NCBI RefSeq assembly: GCF_934636665.1
Contig: NZ_CAKUAT010000021.1
Location: 1-40,838 of the forward strand
Source of the DNA: an uncultured Senegalimassilia sp.
GTDB taxonomy: Bacteria > Actinomycetota > Coriobacteriia > Coriobacteriales > Eggerthellaceae
Direction of reading: 5' to 3'
Length of the DNA: 40,838 nt
Position numbers and translations under genes: made by a program. The notes under the pieces were generated by a model. The model was not told the DNA's origin, did not search any database, and saw only the letters and a list, made by a program, of their open reading frames with translations. Shown here piece after piece: positions 15,538 to 24,773 of the stretch. Within the stretch, counting starts at the first letter, position 1; each line of letters starts with the position of its first letter.

Positions 15538-16017
15538 CTACTTCACCGTGAGCACCGGGACGTCGGTGGCGCGCAGCACGCCGAAGCTGACGCTGCCCAG
15601 CATGCCGCGGATGGCACCCAGGCCGCGGCGGCCCATGACGATGAGGTCGCAATCACGCTCCTCGGCATAACGCGAAAGCGCATCTGCGGGGGAAGCGCCG
15701 GCAACGGCCTCCACCTGAGCACGGTCGCCCAAATCGGCCAAGGCATCGCCCAGATCCTCGGCAACACGCTTCTGCGCCTCGTCGAGCACGCGCTTGACCA
15801 CGCCCTGGTACTCCTCGTAATCCAGCATGCCGTAGGGCACGCCGTCAAGCGCGCCGTCGGTTCCCATGCGGTCCACGCCCATGTAGCTGGACGGAACGGC
15901 ATGCACCACGGACAGCTTGGCGTCGGCATCGCCGGCAACCAGGTCCTTGGCGTAGTTCAGAGCGTTCTTCGCGTGATCGGACCCATCGTAGGGGACCATG
16001 ACATGACGGAACATCAT
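15538..16017 (-). CDS. Universal stress protein, UspA family
   Basis: A single-domain 159-residue UspA protein with the Rossmann-like fold. The first strand carries MVPYDGSDHAKNAL. The C-terminal nucleotide-binding loop is GRRGLGAIRGMLGSVS, the GXXG...G(S/T) pattern of the ATP-binding Usp subgroup. These proteins act in stress and starvation survival, but the exact partner is unknown. The ATG at 16017 follows AAGGAG at a 6-base spacing; the next codon is also ATG. A consensus TATAAT at 16187-16192 implies a leader of about 160 bases with several stems. Confidence 0.92.
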   Translation of the reverse strand: MMFRHVMVPYDGSDHAKNALNYAKDLVAGDADAKLSVVHAVPSSYMGVDRMGTDGALDGVPYGMLDYEEYQGVVKRVLDEAQKRVAEDLGDALADLGDRAQVEAVAGASPADALSRYAEERDCDLIVMGRRGLGAIRGMLGSVSFGVLRATDVPVLTVK

Positions 16018-16186
16018 AACGGGCTCCTTCCCTCAAAAGCGCCCAGCGGCACCCCGCCGCGCGGGCTTGAAACCGGCGGAAGATCGCCGGATGCGCAAGG
16101 CTTGCCCCTTGGCGCCTTGCTTTCGGACCCAACCGTTACGTTGCCGTAGTTCAAGCAGGTAACGCACCGTGTTGAACCTGCTCATG

Positions 16187-16192
16187 ATTATA
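16187..16192 (-). promoter_or_regulatory. -10 element (TATAAT) of uspA
   Basis: A perfect TATAAT on the minus strand lies 170 bases before the uspA ATG. No good -35 sits at 16-18 bases upstream. The paired repeats at 16149-16183 begin right at the implied transcription start. Confidence 0.45.
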
Positions 16193-16287
16193 CTCCATGC
16201 AGCGCGCAACGGGCCGCTCGCCCGCAATCGGAACCCCGTCGCAAGGCAAGGCGAACCGCCGAACGGGGCCGAATGCGCGCATACGAG

Positions 16288-16319
16288 AAAAGGGCGCGGC
16301 CCGAAACCGGACCGCGCCC
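16288..16319 (-). terminator. Intrinsic terminator after the YhgE/Pip gene pair
   Basis: An 8-bp perfect stem (16292-16299 with 16312-16319), extended inside by CCG/CGG after a mismatch, is followed on the minus strand by TTTT (16291-16288). It lies 31 bases past the stop. Confidence 0.8.
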
Positions 16320-16349
16320 CGAGAAACCAGCTTTTCCGTCGGCCGCCGG

Positions 16350-18539
16350 CTAGGCAACCACCTTCGACTTCTCCACCTGCTCCACGAACCAATACGTGAA
16401 GCGCGAGAGCACCGGCCGCAGGATGCCCATGATCACGAACGGCACGATGAAGGCGAGCGTTATGCCGATCTGCACCCAGAAATCGTTCTGATACACGCCC
16501 ATACTCGCCGCGCGCATGGCGTTGATGACGTGCGTCGCCGGCAAAAACGGGCTGACGACTTGGAAGAAGCCGGGCAACAGCTGCAAGGGGAAGCTGCCAC
16601 CGCCGCCGGTCACGTAGATGATGAGCAGCAGCACAGCGAGCGCCTTGCCGAGGTTGGCGAACAGCGACACCAGCGTGTAGATGATGAAGCTGAACACGAA
16701 ACCCGCCGTCCAGAAGCACAGCAGATACAGCAACGGGTCGGCAACCTGGACGCCCACGAACAGCATGTTGCCCAGGCACACCACCGTCGACTGCATGAAG
16801 GCCAGAACGAACGGCGCGCCATAGCGCCCGAAGAACAGCTGCCAGGACTTGGGGTCGACCAGGCCCGCCTCGCGCTTGGCGCGTTCGGAGGGAACCGGGT
16901 TCAGCAGCACCATGATCAAAAGCGAGCCCACCCACAAGGCCAGCGTGGTGTACAGCGGCGCCATGGCCGAACCGAAATCCTCCACCGGGAACACGGCGAT
17001 GCGCTCCACCCCCACAGGGGCGGACACCGCCTTGGCAAGCGCCTCGGGGTTCGAGCCGATGATCTGCTTCAGCTGATCAACGTTTCCGCTGGCCAGCGCC
17101 TCGTTGACGCGCTGGGACAACGCCGACATCTTGTCGGCGGACCCGTGCAGCTCGTCAGACATGGCGCGGATGGCGCTCTGCGCGTCCGCCAGGTCGGACG
17201 AAACCGAGGATGCGGCGCCGTTCAAGCCATCGCCTACGCTGGAAAGTTGAGACGCACGCGCCGAAAGCGATTGAGCCGCCTGCGCCACCGAGCTCGCCAA
17301 GCTCTCAAGGCCCGGCTTCAGGTTGTTCTCGTAGTCGTTCTTCAGCTTGTCGGCGTTCGCCTTCGCCTCATCGAGCTTCGCCTGGATATCGGCGCGGGAC
17401 GCGGATTCCGGGTCGTTGCCGGTAGCTATCTTGTCCGCCGCCGAGGTCAAGCTGTCGCGCAGCTTGCAAAGCGAGGATATGGACGTGTTCAGCTGCGACA
17501 CCACGGCATCAACCGCCGGGCGATACTGCTCGTCGAGCTGCGGTTTGATGGATTCAAGCACCTCGACGAGCTGCTGGTAGCGCTCTATCTGGTAATCCAC
17601 ATCGGCCGCTTGGTCGCGAAGGCTTTGCGCGGCGTTCGCCTTATCGGTATCCACCTGCGCATACACCTTGTCGATGGCATCGGGCACCTGGTTGAAGCCG
17701 TCGGAGCTTTGGGCCAGGGCGTCGGACAAGGACGAGACCGACGTCGTCAGCGCATCGCCGATGGTCTCGGCGCCGCTTTTCGCTCCCGAGGCCTGCTGCT
17801 GCGCGTCCTTCACCGCGTTTTGCGCGTTGCCCAGAAGCTGGGTGGAGCTTCCCACGAGCGCCTGCGCCGTCCCTGCCAGATTCGCATACGATTCAAGCAC
17901 GTCGGCGGCGGTGCGCATCTGGTCGGCGGACGAGGATATGGTGCCCGAGAGCTTGGCGATCCGCCCCGCCGCATCGGCATCGTCGGCCACCGTCCCCAGC
18001 GAGTCGACCAGCCCCAGGGCCACATCGGAAATGGTCTCGGCGAACGTGGTGTTCACCTGGGCGGCAACCTTGCTGGACGCCTGATCGGTCACGCGCGGCG
18101 CCACGGCGTTCTTCTTCTCGTTCTCGTAGTAGACGAGCTCGGCATGCTCGGCGTCGTCGGAGTAGAAGCTCATCATGTCGGAGCTGAAGCTTTGCGGGAT
18201 GACCACGGCCGCATAGTACTTGCCCGAACGCGCCCCGTCGATGGCGTCCTCCTCATCGGTGAACACCCAGTCAAGCTGGTTGTTGGCGCGCAACGCCGAC
18301 TCCACGCTGTCGCCCACGTTGATCTTCGTGGGCAGCAGGTCGCTTTGGTACCCCTCGTCGGAGTTGGCGACCGCCACCTTCAGGTCGCCCGTGTTGTCGA
18401 ACACGTTCCAACACGCGATGACGTTGTACCACGTGAAAATGGACGGCAGGAACACCAGGCCCAAGACGATGACCACGGTTATCACGTTGCCGAACAGGTG
18501 CTTGATATCGTAGGAGAACAGCTTGAACACGTTACGCAT
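16350..18539 (-). CDS. YhgE/Pip-family membrane protein, shorter paralogue
   Basis: A 729-residue protein with the YhgE/Pip layout. It has one N-terminal membrane helix (VITVVIVLGLVFLPSIFTWY) followed by the family WNVFDNTGDLKVAVANSDEG segment. Next comes a long outside region (about residues 60-480) rich in Ala/Ser/Gln and predicted coiled coil. A C-terminal ABC-2-like bundle of five to six helices completes it. Family members include phage-infection protein Pip and T7SS-linked EsaA; the function is not established. The ATG at 18539 overlaps the end of the upstream paralogue by 8 bases, so the two are translationally coupled and may form one complex. A frame extending to 18641 is rejected because it runs into the upstream gene. 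Confidence 0.88.
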   Translation of the reverse strand: MRNVFKLFSYDIKHLFGNVITVVIVLGLVFLPSIFTWYNVIACWNVFDNTGDLKVAVANSDEGYQSDLLPTKINVGDSVESALRANNQLDWVFTDEEDAIDGARSGKYYAAVVIPQSFSSDMMSFYSDDAEHAELVYYENEKKNAVAPRVTDQASSKVAAQVNTTFAETISDVALGLVDSLGTVADDADAAGRIAKLSGTISSSADQMRTAADVLESYANLAGTAQALVGSSTQLLGNAQNAVKDAQQQASGAKSGAETIGDALTTSVSSLSDALAQSSDGFNQVPDAIDKVYAQVDTDKANAAQSLRDQAADVDYQIERYQQLVEVLESIKPQLDEQYRPAVDAVVSQLNTSISSLCKLRDSLTSAADKIATGNDPESASRADIQAKLDEAKANADKLKNDYENNLKPGLESLASSVAQAAQSLSARASQLSSVGDGLNGAASSVSSDLADAQSAIRAMSDELHGSADKMSALSQRVNEALASGNVDQLKQIIGSNPEALAKAVSAPVGVERIAVFPVEDFGSAMAPLYTTLALWVGSLLIMVLLNPVPSERAKREAGLVDPKSWQLFFGRYGAPFVLAFMQSTVVCLGNMLFVGVQVADPLLYLLCFWTAGFVFSFIIYTLVSLFANLGKALAVLLLIIYVTGGGGSFPLQLLPGFFQVVSPFLPATHVINAMRAASMGVYQNDFWVQIGITLAFIVPFVIMGILRPVLSRFTYWFVEQVEKSKVVA

Positions 18540-21534
18540 GGCCGCCCCCCTTCTTCGAATCGCCCTTCTTCTTATGCTTCTTGTGCTTCTTGCCGTGTTT
18601 GCCGCGCTCGGCTTTGCGCTGCGCAAGCGCCTCGAGGTCATCGGCGCTCAGCTCAAGGGAGGGAATCTCCGCCTCAAGCAGCTCCTCATCATCCTTGCCC
18701 TTTTCGCCATGAACCTCGTCATCGGTCAAAAACGGCCCGTCGAAGTACGCCGGCTTGCCCTTGGCGGCCAGGTCCATAAGCGATGCTCCCTTGCCCGGGG
18801 CGCCCTTCGGCTTGCGGGAAGCGCCCTGACCAGGGCCATCGGATCCGCACGTCGGAGCAGACGGGTCTGTCAGGTCATCAGCCGCCACGCCCACAGGCGG
18901 CAGCGGCACGGATACGCCCGCCGCACGGGCGAAACGGTCGACGGGCACCGAAACGCGCGCCGTCGACATGGCGGCAGGCACCAATTCCTTGACCACCTTC
19001 TTGCCCCGATCGGCCAGATGCCCGCGCAGCTCATCATCGCTCATGCTATCGATGGACGCCTGGCGCTGGATGTTGTCGCGCACCATCTCCACGCCAAGCA
19101 GAAAACCGATGAGGACGACCAGCCAGGTCAGCCATGCCGTCAGAATGACCACCTTCTCGGTAGTGGTCACGGCGAACACCACCGAGACCGCCACCGGCAC
19201 GGCGATGCCGAAGATAAGCGCACCGCGTTTCAAACGAGGATAGTGCTTCAGGAAGGTATCGGCCTGCTGGCGCACCGCGATGTGGAACTCGTCATGGTCG
19301 GACAATGCCCGGATAAGCTGGCCGATACGGTAACGTCGCTCGGGCACCAGGGCCTCCTCGACGTTGAGCAGGTCGCTTTGCTTGATCTCCTTCGCCACCA
19401 GGCGGTTGAGGTTGGTCAGATGCGGTCGCACGAACAGGCCCACCAGCGTCATGGACAATGCGATGAGCAGGAGCACCCCGCAATAACCCAGCCACTGCGT
19501 GCCGTAGAAGCCGCCGATGGCCTCGCGCAAGGCGTTGATGCCGTACGTGAACGGGAACATGGGATACACCGTGCGGAAGAAGGCATCGGTCATCTCGACC
19601 GGGTACAAGCCCGTGCCGCCCGGGATCTGCACGAACACCATGATGATGCACAGGCCGATGCCGATATGCTGGAACGACGACGACAGCGTGTACGTGATGC
19701 ACAGGTAGGAAAGCGACAGCAAGATGGCCGTTGCGAAAAACGCCGGCACCGATGCCGCCTGCACGCCGATGAACAGGCAGCCCGCCACGCACACCACGGC
19801 CTGCAGGGTCACCAACAGGGCGAAGAACAGCCAGCGGCCGATATAGCCCTGCATCACCGTCAAGCCCGGCACGCCTTCCTTATCGACCTCCAGCTTCAAG
19901 ATGACGCACAGCATCAACGTGCCGATCCACAGGCTCAAGCTGATGAACAGCGGGGCCATGGCCGAACCGTAGGCATTGAGCGGGTACAGCTTCTCGGTGG
20001 TCACCTGCGTGGGAGCCTGCATGAACTCGGCGATCTTCTCCGGGTCGATGCGCCCGTTGTCGACCAGCTCCGACACCGCCGACGACGTTCCCAGCAGGGC
20101 CACGTCGTTGCGCGCCTGGCGCATGGTCCCCTCAAGGCTGGACAGCAGCACGTCGGTCTGCGCCATGGCGTCGCTTGCCACATGCAGCGTCCCCGACAGC
20201 TGGTCGATCACGCCCGAGGTCTCGTCGATCAGATAGCCTTGGTTGGAGATGGCGCCCTTCAAACTCGCGGCGGCTATGCCGACCTGGGAGATACCGTTGC
20301 TCACCTGCGGCAAGGCGCTACCGAACAGCTGCTGCTGGTATGCCCCCGAAGCGGTGATGGCGTTTTGCGCGGCGACGTTAACGGTGTTGGCGGCAGCCGC
20401 GACGCTGGCGGCCGTGGCATCCACGTCGCCGCTGAGCGTCTTCAGGTCGTTCAAATCGCGCTGCAGCTCGGCGTTGCGGGCGGTCAGGGAATCGATGGCG
20501 AATCGCAGCTGCTCCTTGTTCGGATCGGAGTCGGGCATCTGGTCGTGCACGATCTGCAGCTGCTCGATGACGGCGGTGTTCATGTCCAGCACGCCCTGGG
20601 CACGATCGGCTGCGGCATCCACGGTGCCTTGCGCGCCGGATATGGCGTTGGAAGCATCGGTGACCGCCCCGGCCACCTGCGAAGCCACCTGGGACAGCAT
20701 CAGGTTCGTGTTCGACATGCCGGGCATGGCCACCGACGTGAACGTGCCCAGGCTGTTTTGCAGCGTCAGGGAAAGGTCGCTCACCTGCTGCAGCTGGTCC
20801 TGCACGGTTTGCGCGTCGGCACGGGCCTGCTCAAGCTGGCCTTTCGCCGATTGCGCCTTCTGGCGGGCCTCCTCGGTAGATGCAGCCAAGCCGCTTACGG
20901 TCGCACGCGCGTTGGAAACGGAATCGACGGCGCGCGAAAGCTGCGCGGCCGAATCGTTCTGCGCGCTGCTCAGATTTTGCTCGGCCTCGGCAACCTTATC
21001 GTTGAGCGTGTCCGCCACCACCGAGCTGACCGTGGACACGAACTGGCTGTTGATCGTCTCGTCAAGGGTGGAGGAGCCCGCATCGGTCACCTTCGGCGAC
21101 ACGGGGTTCATCTTCTCGTTGACGTAATACTGCAGGTTAGGCTGCTGGAAATCGCCCGTCACGATGGTGAACAGGTTGGCGGTGAAATCCTCGGGTATGA
21201 CGAACGCCGCATACACCTCGCCCGATTCCACCTTGCGCATCGCATCGTCGTAATCGGTGAATTCCCATTTCAGCTGATGGTTTTCATGCAGCGTGTCCAC
21301 GATCTGGTTGCCCAGGTTCATCTGACCCATCAAGTCGTTCTCGGACCCGGCATCCTGATTCACCACGCATACGCGCATGTTTCCCGTGTTGTCATAGGGG
21401 TTCCAAAAGCCGATGACGTTGAACCACGTGTACGTCGACGGCAGCACGACCAGCACCACGACCACCACCAGGGCAGCCGGCGCCTTCAAAAGGCGCAGCA
21501 GGTCGCGGCCGAGCACGTGCAGAACGTTTTTCAT
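18532..21534 (-). CDS. YhgE/Pip-family membrane protein with extended lysine/histidine-rich tail
   Basis: A 1000-residue paralogue of the next gene, with the same core: N-terminal helix, PYDNTGNMRVCVVNQDAG segment, long coiled-coil outside region (about 70-520) and a C-terminal membrane bundle. It has an extension from about residue 730: two more membrane helices, a Pro/Gly-rich acidic linker, then a cytoplasmic tail ending in a lysine/histidine-rich repeat (HGKKHKKHKKKGDSKK). The N-terminal MKNVLHVLGRDLLRLLK aligns with MRNVFKLFSYDIKHLF of the paralogue, which decides the start at 21534; the frame extends to 21609. The tail may bind nucleic acid, phospholipid head groups or metal; that is a guess. 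The 270 bases upstream contain its promoter, which I could not place. Confidence 0.85.
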   Translation of the reverse strand: MKNVLHVLGRDLLRLLKAPAALVVVVVLVVLPSTYTWFNVIGFWNPYDNTGNMRVCVVNQDAGSENDLMGQMNLGNQIVDTLHENHQLKWEFTDYDDAMRKVESGEVYAAFVIPEDFTANLFTIVTGDFQQPNLQYYVNEKMNPVSPKVTDAGSSTLDETINSQFVSTVSSVVADTLNDKVAEAEQNLSSAQNDSAAQLSRAVDSVSNARATVSGLAASTEEARQKAQSAKGQLEQARADAQTVQDQLQQVSDLSLTLQNSLGTFTSVAMPGMSNTNLMLSQVASQVAGAVTDASNAISGAQGTVDAAADRAQGVLDMNTAVIEQLQIVHDQMPDSDPNKEQLRFAIDSLTARNAELQRDLNDLKTLSGDVDATAASVAAAANTVNVAAQNAITASGAYQQQLFGSALPQVSNGISQVGIAAASLKGAISNQGYLIDETSGVIDQLSGTLHVASDAMAQTDVLLSSLEGTMRQARNDVALLGTSSAVSELVDNGRIDPEKIAEFMQAPTQVTTEKLYPLNAYGSAMAPLFISLSLWIGTLMLCVILKLEVDKEGVPGLTVMQGYIGRWLFFALLVTLQAVVCVAGCLFIGVQAASVPAFFATAILLSLSYLCITYTLSSSFQHIGIGLCIIMVFVQIPGGTGLYPVEMTDAFFRTVYPMFPFTYGINALREAIGGFYGTQWLGYCGVLLLIALSMTLVGLFVRPHLTNLNRLVAKEIKQSDLLNVEEALVPERRYRIGQLIRALSDHDEFHIAVRQQADTFLKHYPRLKRGALIFGIAVPVAVSVVFAVTTTEKVVILTAWLTWLVVLIGFLLGVEMVRDNIQRQASIDSMSDDELRGHLADRGKKVVKELVPAAMSTARVSVPVDRFARAAGVSVPLPPVGVAADDLTDPSAPTCGSDGPGQGASRKPKGAPGKGASLMDLAAKGKPAYFDGPFLTDDEVHGEKGKDDEELLEAEIPSLELSADDLEALAQRKAERGKHGKKHKKHKKKGDSKKGGGHA

Positions 21535-21784
21535 AGCAGGCGGTACCTCTTCCATAGCCGGCGCTATCGAGCGCGGTTTCATAACCTTGCGGCGCCATCG
21601 CGAAAACAAGCGCGGGCGGCCACCCCCACGGCAGACCGCCCACGCCCAAACGTCAAGACGACAGGCGCCCTATTGCGTACCCGTCATTGTAAAATACCCC
21701 ACCTGTTGCGCTACTCCGTACAACGCCAAACCATAGAATCCGTTTCATTACTGTAAGAATCTCCCCAATGAAGCGAATCAAAGG

Positions 21785-21817
21785 GAGCCGCATGCTGCCT
21801 CCCCCTATGCGCGGCTC
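21785..21817 (-). terminator. Possible terminator straddling the PEBP gene stop
   Basis: GAGCCGCAT and ATGCGCGGCTC can pair with a two-base bulge across the stop of the PEBP gene. The minus-strand tail (CCCTTTGATTC) is only weakly T-rich. Confidence 0.3.
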
Positions 21818-22317
21818 GGCAACTCCACGGACGCTTGATCGAGCACATGACCGCTCATCGCGCGGCGCAGCTCATTGAGATAGAAGCCCTCCGGCAAGTC
21901 GAGCACGCAATCAAGCGCGTACACGTTTAACGTGTAGCTGTGCGTGGCATCAGGCGGCTGCGGACCGCAATAGCGGGAATGCACCTGCGGGTTATCGCTG
22001 CCATGCGCCATAGGCGACCAATTGCTGTTGCGGCCCTGAACCATATCAACCGCCTCCGTGCGGCTAGCGTCCTCGGGGATGAGCGTGGTGGTCGCCGGCA
22101 GATTACACGCGGTCCAGTGAATCCAGCAGAAGCCGCCCACGGGGATGGCATCGTAATCGATGAACGCCAAGGCGAGCGTCCGCGCCTCCTGCGGCACGTC
22201 GCTTATCTCGATAGGGAACGAACGTACGGGAAAGCCCTCCAGCCGGTCCGGCTCGGACGCATACTTCCCGAACCTATCCGCCAACAAGCCGCCATCCAAC
22301 TCCACATGCACCTTCAT
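21805..22317 (-). CDS. YbhB/YbcL (PEBP, Raf-kinase-inhibitor-like) protein
   Basis: A 170-residue cytoplasmic protein of the phosphatidylethanolamine-binding/YbhB family. Matching segments are the N-terminal FPVRSFPIEISDVPQEARTL, the ligand-pocket WIHWTACNLPATTTLIPE and YCGPQPPDATHSYTLNVYAL. The molecular role of bacterial members is not settled. I use the ATG at 22317, preceded by GGGGAAGG. The reading frame continues to 22545 but that part has no homology-like features and would be divergent-promoter DNA. The gene is divergent from asnB. Start choice has moderate uncertainty because an ATG at 22335 is also in frame. Confidence 0.88.
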   Translation of the reverse strand: MKVHVELDGGLLADRFGKYASEPDRLEGFPVRSFPIEISDVPQEARTLALAFIDYDAIPVGGFCWIHWTACNLPATTTLIPEDASRTEAVDMVQGRNSNWSPMAHGSDNPQVHSRYCGPQPPDATHSYTLNVYALDCVLDLPEGFYLNELRRAMSGHVLDQASVELPSRA

Positions 22318-22679
22318 GACATGCACCTTCCCCATCAACGTTTTCAACGTCACGGACGCCTTTGCGAATAATCTGCCTCGCTCCGCCGCCCTAAACAAAA
22401 CGCAACTTCCTCGAGCAGGCGCGGCAAGCCCTTCTTGACCGCAAGCTCCATCCGCCCAGGCGGTCCTGTTCCCGCGCGAGGTCCACCGGCCGATAGGCGC
22501 AGGCGCCCCCTTCGCGCAAGCGATTCTTTCCCCGCAGTGTAGCACGCACCAAGCCTAACACCTTCCCGCCCGGCACTGGGTGTAGGAAAATCTGCGCTTT
22601 TCGCGGGAGCCGTGCCACCGTCCGTCCCATTCGTTATGATGAACCTTACCTTTATATACGATTGGAGGGATGCCTCACC
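22318..22679. other. Divergent intergenic region between the PEBP gene and asnB
   Basis: No gene is supported in these 362 bases. The asnB-proximal end has TATGAT (22635-22640) with a GTGCCA 17 bases upstream, a weak promoter candidate, and a GGAGGG ribosome site at 22664-22669. I see no riboswitch or strong hairpin. Confidence 0.5.
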
Positions 22680-24680
22680 ATGTGCGGTATCTGCGGATTC
22701 ACGCAGGCTGATGATGCAAGCCTGCCCACTCTGAAAGCCATGTGCGACGTCATGGCCCATCGCGGGCCCGACGGCGAAGGCCAGTACATCGACGCCGAAA
22801 GCGGCATCGCCTTAGGTCATCGCCGTCTTTCGCTCATCGACCTTGCCAACGGCAACCAGCCCATGGTGCGCTCCACGGGCGACCACGCCGCCGTCATCAC
22901 CTCGCCGGCGCTGCGCCTTGACGGCACCCCGTGCGGCACGCCCGAGCAGGCTGCCGCCAAGGGCCGCTTCGCCATCGTGTTCAACGGCGAGATCTACAAC
23001 TACCGCGATCTGCGAACCGAGCTCGAGGCGCAGGGTTGGCAGTTCCAAACCAACTCCGACACCGAGGTCCTGCTCACGGGCTATCTGGCGTGGGGCGAAG
23101 GCGTGCTCGACCGTCTGCGCGGCATGTTCGCGTTCGCCATCTGGGACCGCGATACGCGCGAGCTGTTCTGTGCCCGCGACTTCTTCGGCATCAAGCCGTT
23201 CTACTACACGCAGCAAAACGGCCGCTTCATCTTCGCCTCCGAGATCAAGTGCATCCTCGAGCATCCGGACTATGTGCGCGAGCTCAATCATGAGGCGCTC
23301 GAGCAGTACCTGTGCTTCCAGTTCAGCGCCCTTCCCGAAACGTTCTTCAAGGGCATCTTCAAGCTGGCTCCCGCGCATTGCATGACCGTGCATGCCGACG
23401 GGTCCATCACCGAGCGCCGCTATTGGCGCCCCGAGTACAACTTCGATACGCAACGCAGCCGCCAGGATACCGTCGAGGCCATCGACGAGGCCGTGCGCGA
23501 CAGCGTGCGCTACCACAACGTGGCCGACGTCGAGGTCGGCAGCTTCCTGTCCTCGGGCATCGACTCCAGCTACATGGCAGCATGCCTGGCCAAGGAGAAC
23601 CCTGACATCAAAACGTTCACCGTCGGCTTCGATTGCTACAAGAACGCCGCCGCCAACAACGCCGAGGGCGCCGGCGGCATGATGCGCGACGAGATCTCGT
23701 GGGCTCACGAGCTCGCCGACGAGCTGCACATCGCCAACACCAACAAGTACATCGGCGAGGACGAGTACTGGGAGAGCCTGCCCCGCGTGCAGTGGCACAT
23801 GGACGAGCCGTCCGCCGACCCTTCCGCCGTGGCGCTGTACTTCGTCGACCAGATCGCAGCTACGCAGGTCAAGGCGGTGCTTTCCGGCGAAGGCGCCGAT
23901 GAGTTCTTCGGCGGTTACCGCATCTACCAAACGCCGTTCTCCAACGCCAAGCTGTCCTGGGCCCCGAAAGGCCTGCTGCGCGGCGCGTCCAGCGTCATGC
24001 GCAAGCTGGGCATCCGCGGCGCGAACTACCTTGAGCGCGCCAGCGAAACGCCCGAAGATTGGTACTACACCAACGCCAACGGCGTCGCCTTCACCGCAGA
24101 GGAGCGCGCCCTGCTACTGCGCGGCGGCTGCAACGCCCCTACCCCCCAGCAGCTCACCGCACCGGTATACGCTGAGGTCAAGGACCTGGACGAAACCACG
24201 CGCATGCAGTATGTGGACCTGTATTTCTGGCTGGTCGGCGACATCCTGCTGAAAACGGACAAGATGTCCATGGCCCATTCGCTGGAATCCCGCGTGCCGT
24301 TTTTGGACCGCCGCGTCTTCGACGTATCGGCCACCATCCCCACGCCGCTTAAGGCAAACGAGACGCAAACCAAGCTCACGTTGCGCGAGGCATCGGAGCG
24401 AGCCATCCCGAAGGACTGGGCGCAGAAGGAGAAGCTCGGCTTCCCCGTGCCCGTGGTGAACTGGCTGCGCCAGGACCGCTACTATAACCAGGTGAAGGAA
24501 TGGTTCACCGGCGACATCGCGCGCCAGTTCTTCAACACCGACGAGCTGGTCCGGCTGCTTGACGAGCACAAGGCAGGCGCCGACCGCAGCCGCAAGATCT
24601 GGATCGTCTACATGTTCCTCATGTGGTACAAGATCTACTTCGTGGACAAGACGGTGCCGGAAAAGCCGAAGGCCCGCTAG
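22680..24680 (+). CDS. asnB: Asparagine synthetase (glutamine-hydrolysing)
   Basis: A 666-residue cytoplasmic enzyme that makes asparagine from aspartate, glutamine and ATP. The N-terminal glutaminase domain must start with Met-Cys (MCGICGF, Cys2 nucleophile), which fixes the start at 22680. HRGPDGEGQY, GHRRLSLIDL and FNGEIYNYRDL follow. The C-terminal synthetase domain has the pyrophosphate loop FLSSGIDSS (289-297) and LSGEGADEFFGGY. Compared with usual AsnB, roughly 25-30 extra residues lie between NQPM (59-62) and FNGEIYN (101-107). Ribosome site GGAGGG lies 10 bases upstream. It is a single-gene unit ended by a strong terminator. Confidence 0.95.
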   Translation: MCGICGFTQADDASLPTLKAMCDVMAHRGPDGEGQYIDAESGIALGHRRLSLIDLANGNQPMVRSTGDHAAVITSPALRLDGTPCGTPEQAAAKGRFAIVFNGEIYNYRDLRTELEAQGWQFQTNSDTEVLLTGYLAWGEGVLDRLRGMFAFAIWDRDTRELFCARDFFGIKPFYYTQQNGRFIFASEIKCILEHPDYVRELNHEALEQYLCFQFSALPETFFKGIFKLAPAHCMTVHADGSITERRYWRPEYNFDTQRSRQDTVEAIDEAVRDSVRYHNVADVEVGSFLSSGIDSSYMAACLAKENPDIKTFTVGFDCYKNAAANNAEGAGGMMRDEISWAHELADELHIANTNKYIGEDEYWESLPRVQWHMDEPSADPSAVALYFVDQIAATQVKAVLSGEGADEFFGGYRIYQTPFSNAKLSWAPKGLLRGASSVMRKLGIRGANYLERASETPEDWYYTNANGVAFTAEERALLLRGGCNAPTPQQLTAPVYAEVKDLDETTRMQYVDLYFWLVGDILLKTDKMSMAHSLESRVPFLDRRVFDVSATIPTPLKANETQTKLTLREASERAIPKDWAQKEKLGFPVPVVNWLRQDRYYNQVKEWFTGDIARQFFNTDELVRLLDEHKAGADRSRKIWIVYMFLMWYKIYFVDKTVPEKPKAR

Positions 24681-24701
24681 CCGACGCAACGCCGTAACGC
24701 T

Positions 24702-24742
24702 GAAGCCCCTTGCAACCTGTCAGGTTGCAAGGGGCTTCTTTT
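24702..24742 (+). terminator. Strong intrinsic terminator after asnB
   Basis: A perfect 16-bp stem (24702-24717 with 24723-24738) with a 5-base loop is followed by TTTT (24739-24742), 21 bases past the asnB stop. Confidence 0.95.
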
Positions 24743-24773
24743 GTCGATAGGACGGTAACCGAAGAACCCTCCG

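Larger units (their letters stand above)
16018..16349 (-). other. Structured uspA leader and intergenic region
   Basis: No gene is supported in these 332 bases. The uspA-proximal part (16018-16185) can form stems GCAAGG/CCTTGC near 16092-16117, CCGGCG/CGCCGG near 16070-16088, and an interleaved pair near 16145-16183. The rest carries the terminator of the YhgE gene at 16288-16319. Confidence 0.5.

Noticed and set aside
16033..16185. 50-codon frame in the uspA leader on the minus strand
   Set aside because: Its ATG lies at or upstream of the transcript start implied by the TATAAT at 16187, and it has no ribosome site, so I treat the region as a structured leader.
16197..18779. 860-codon open frame on the plus strand
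   Set aside because: It is antisense to the smaller YhgE/Pip gene, with no ribosome site and no family features.
18523..21756. 1077-codon open frame on the plus strand
   Set aside because: It is antisense to the large YhgE/Pip gene and has the same low-complexity composition as other antisense frames here.
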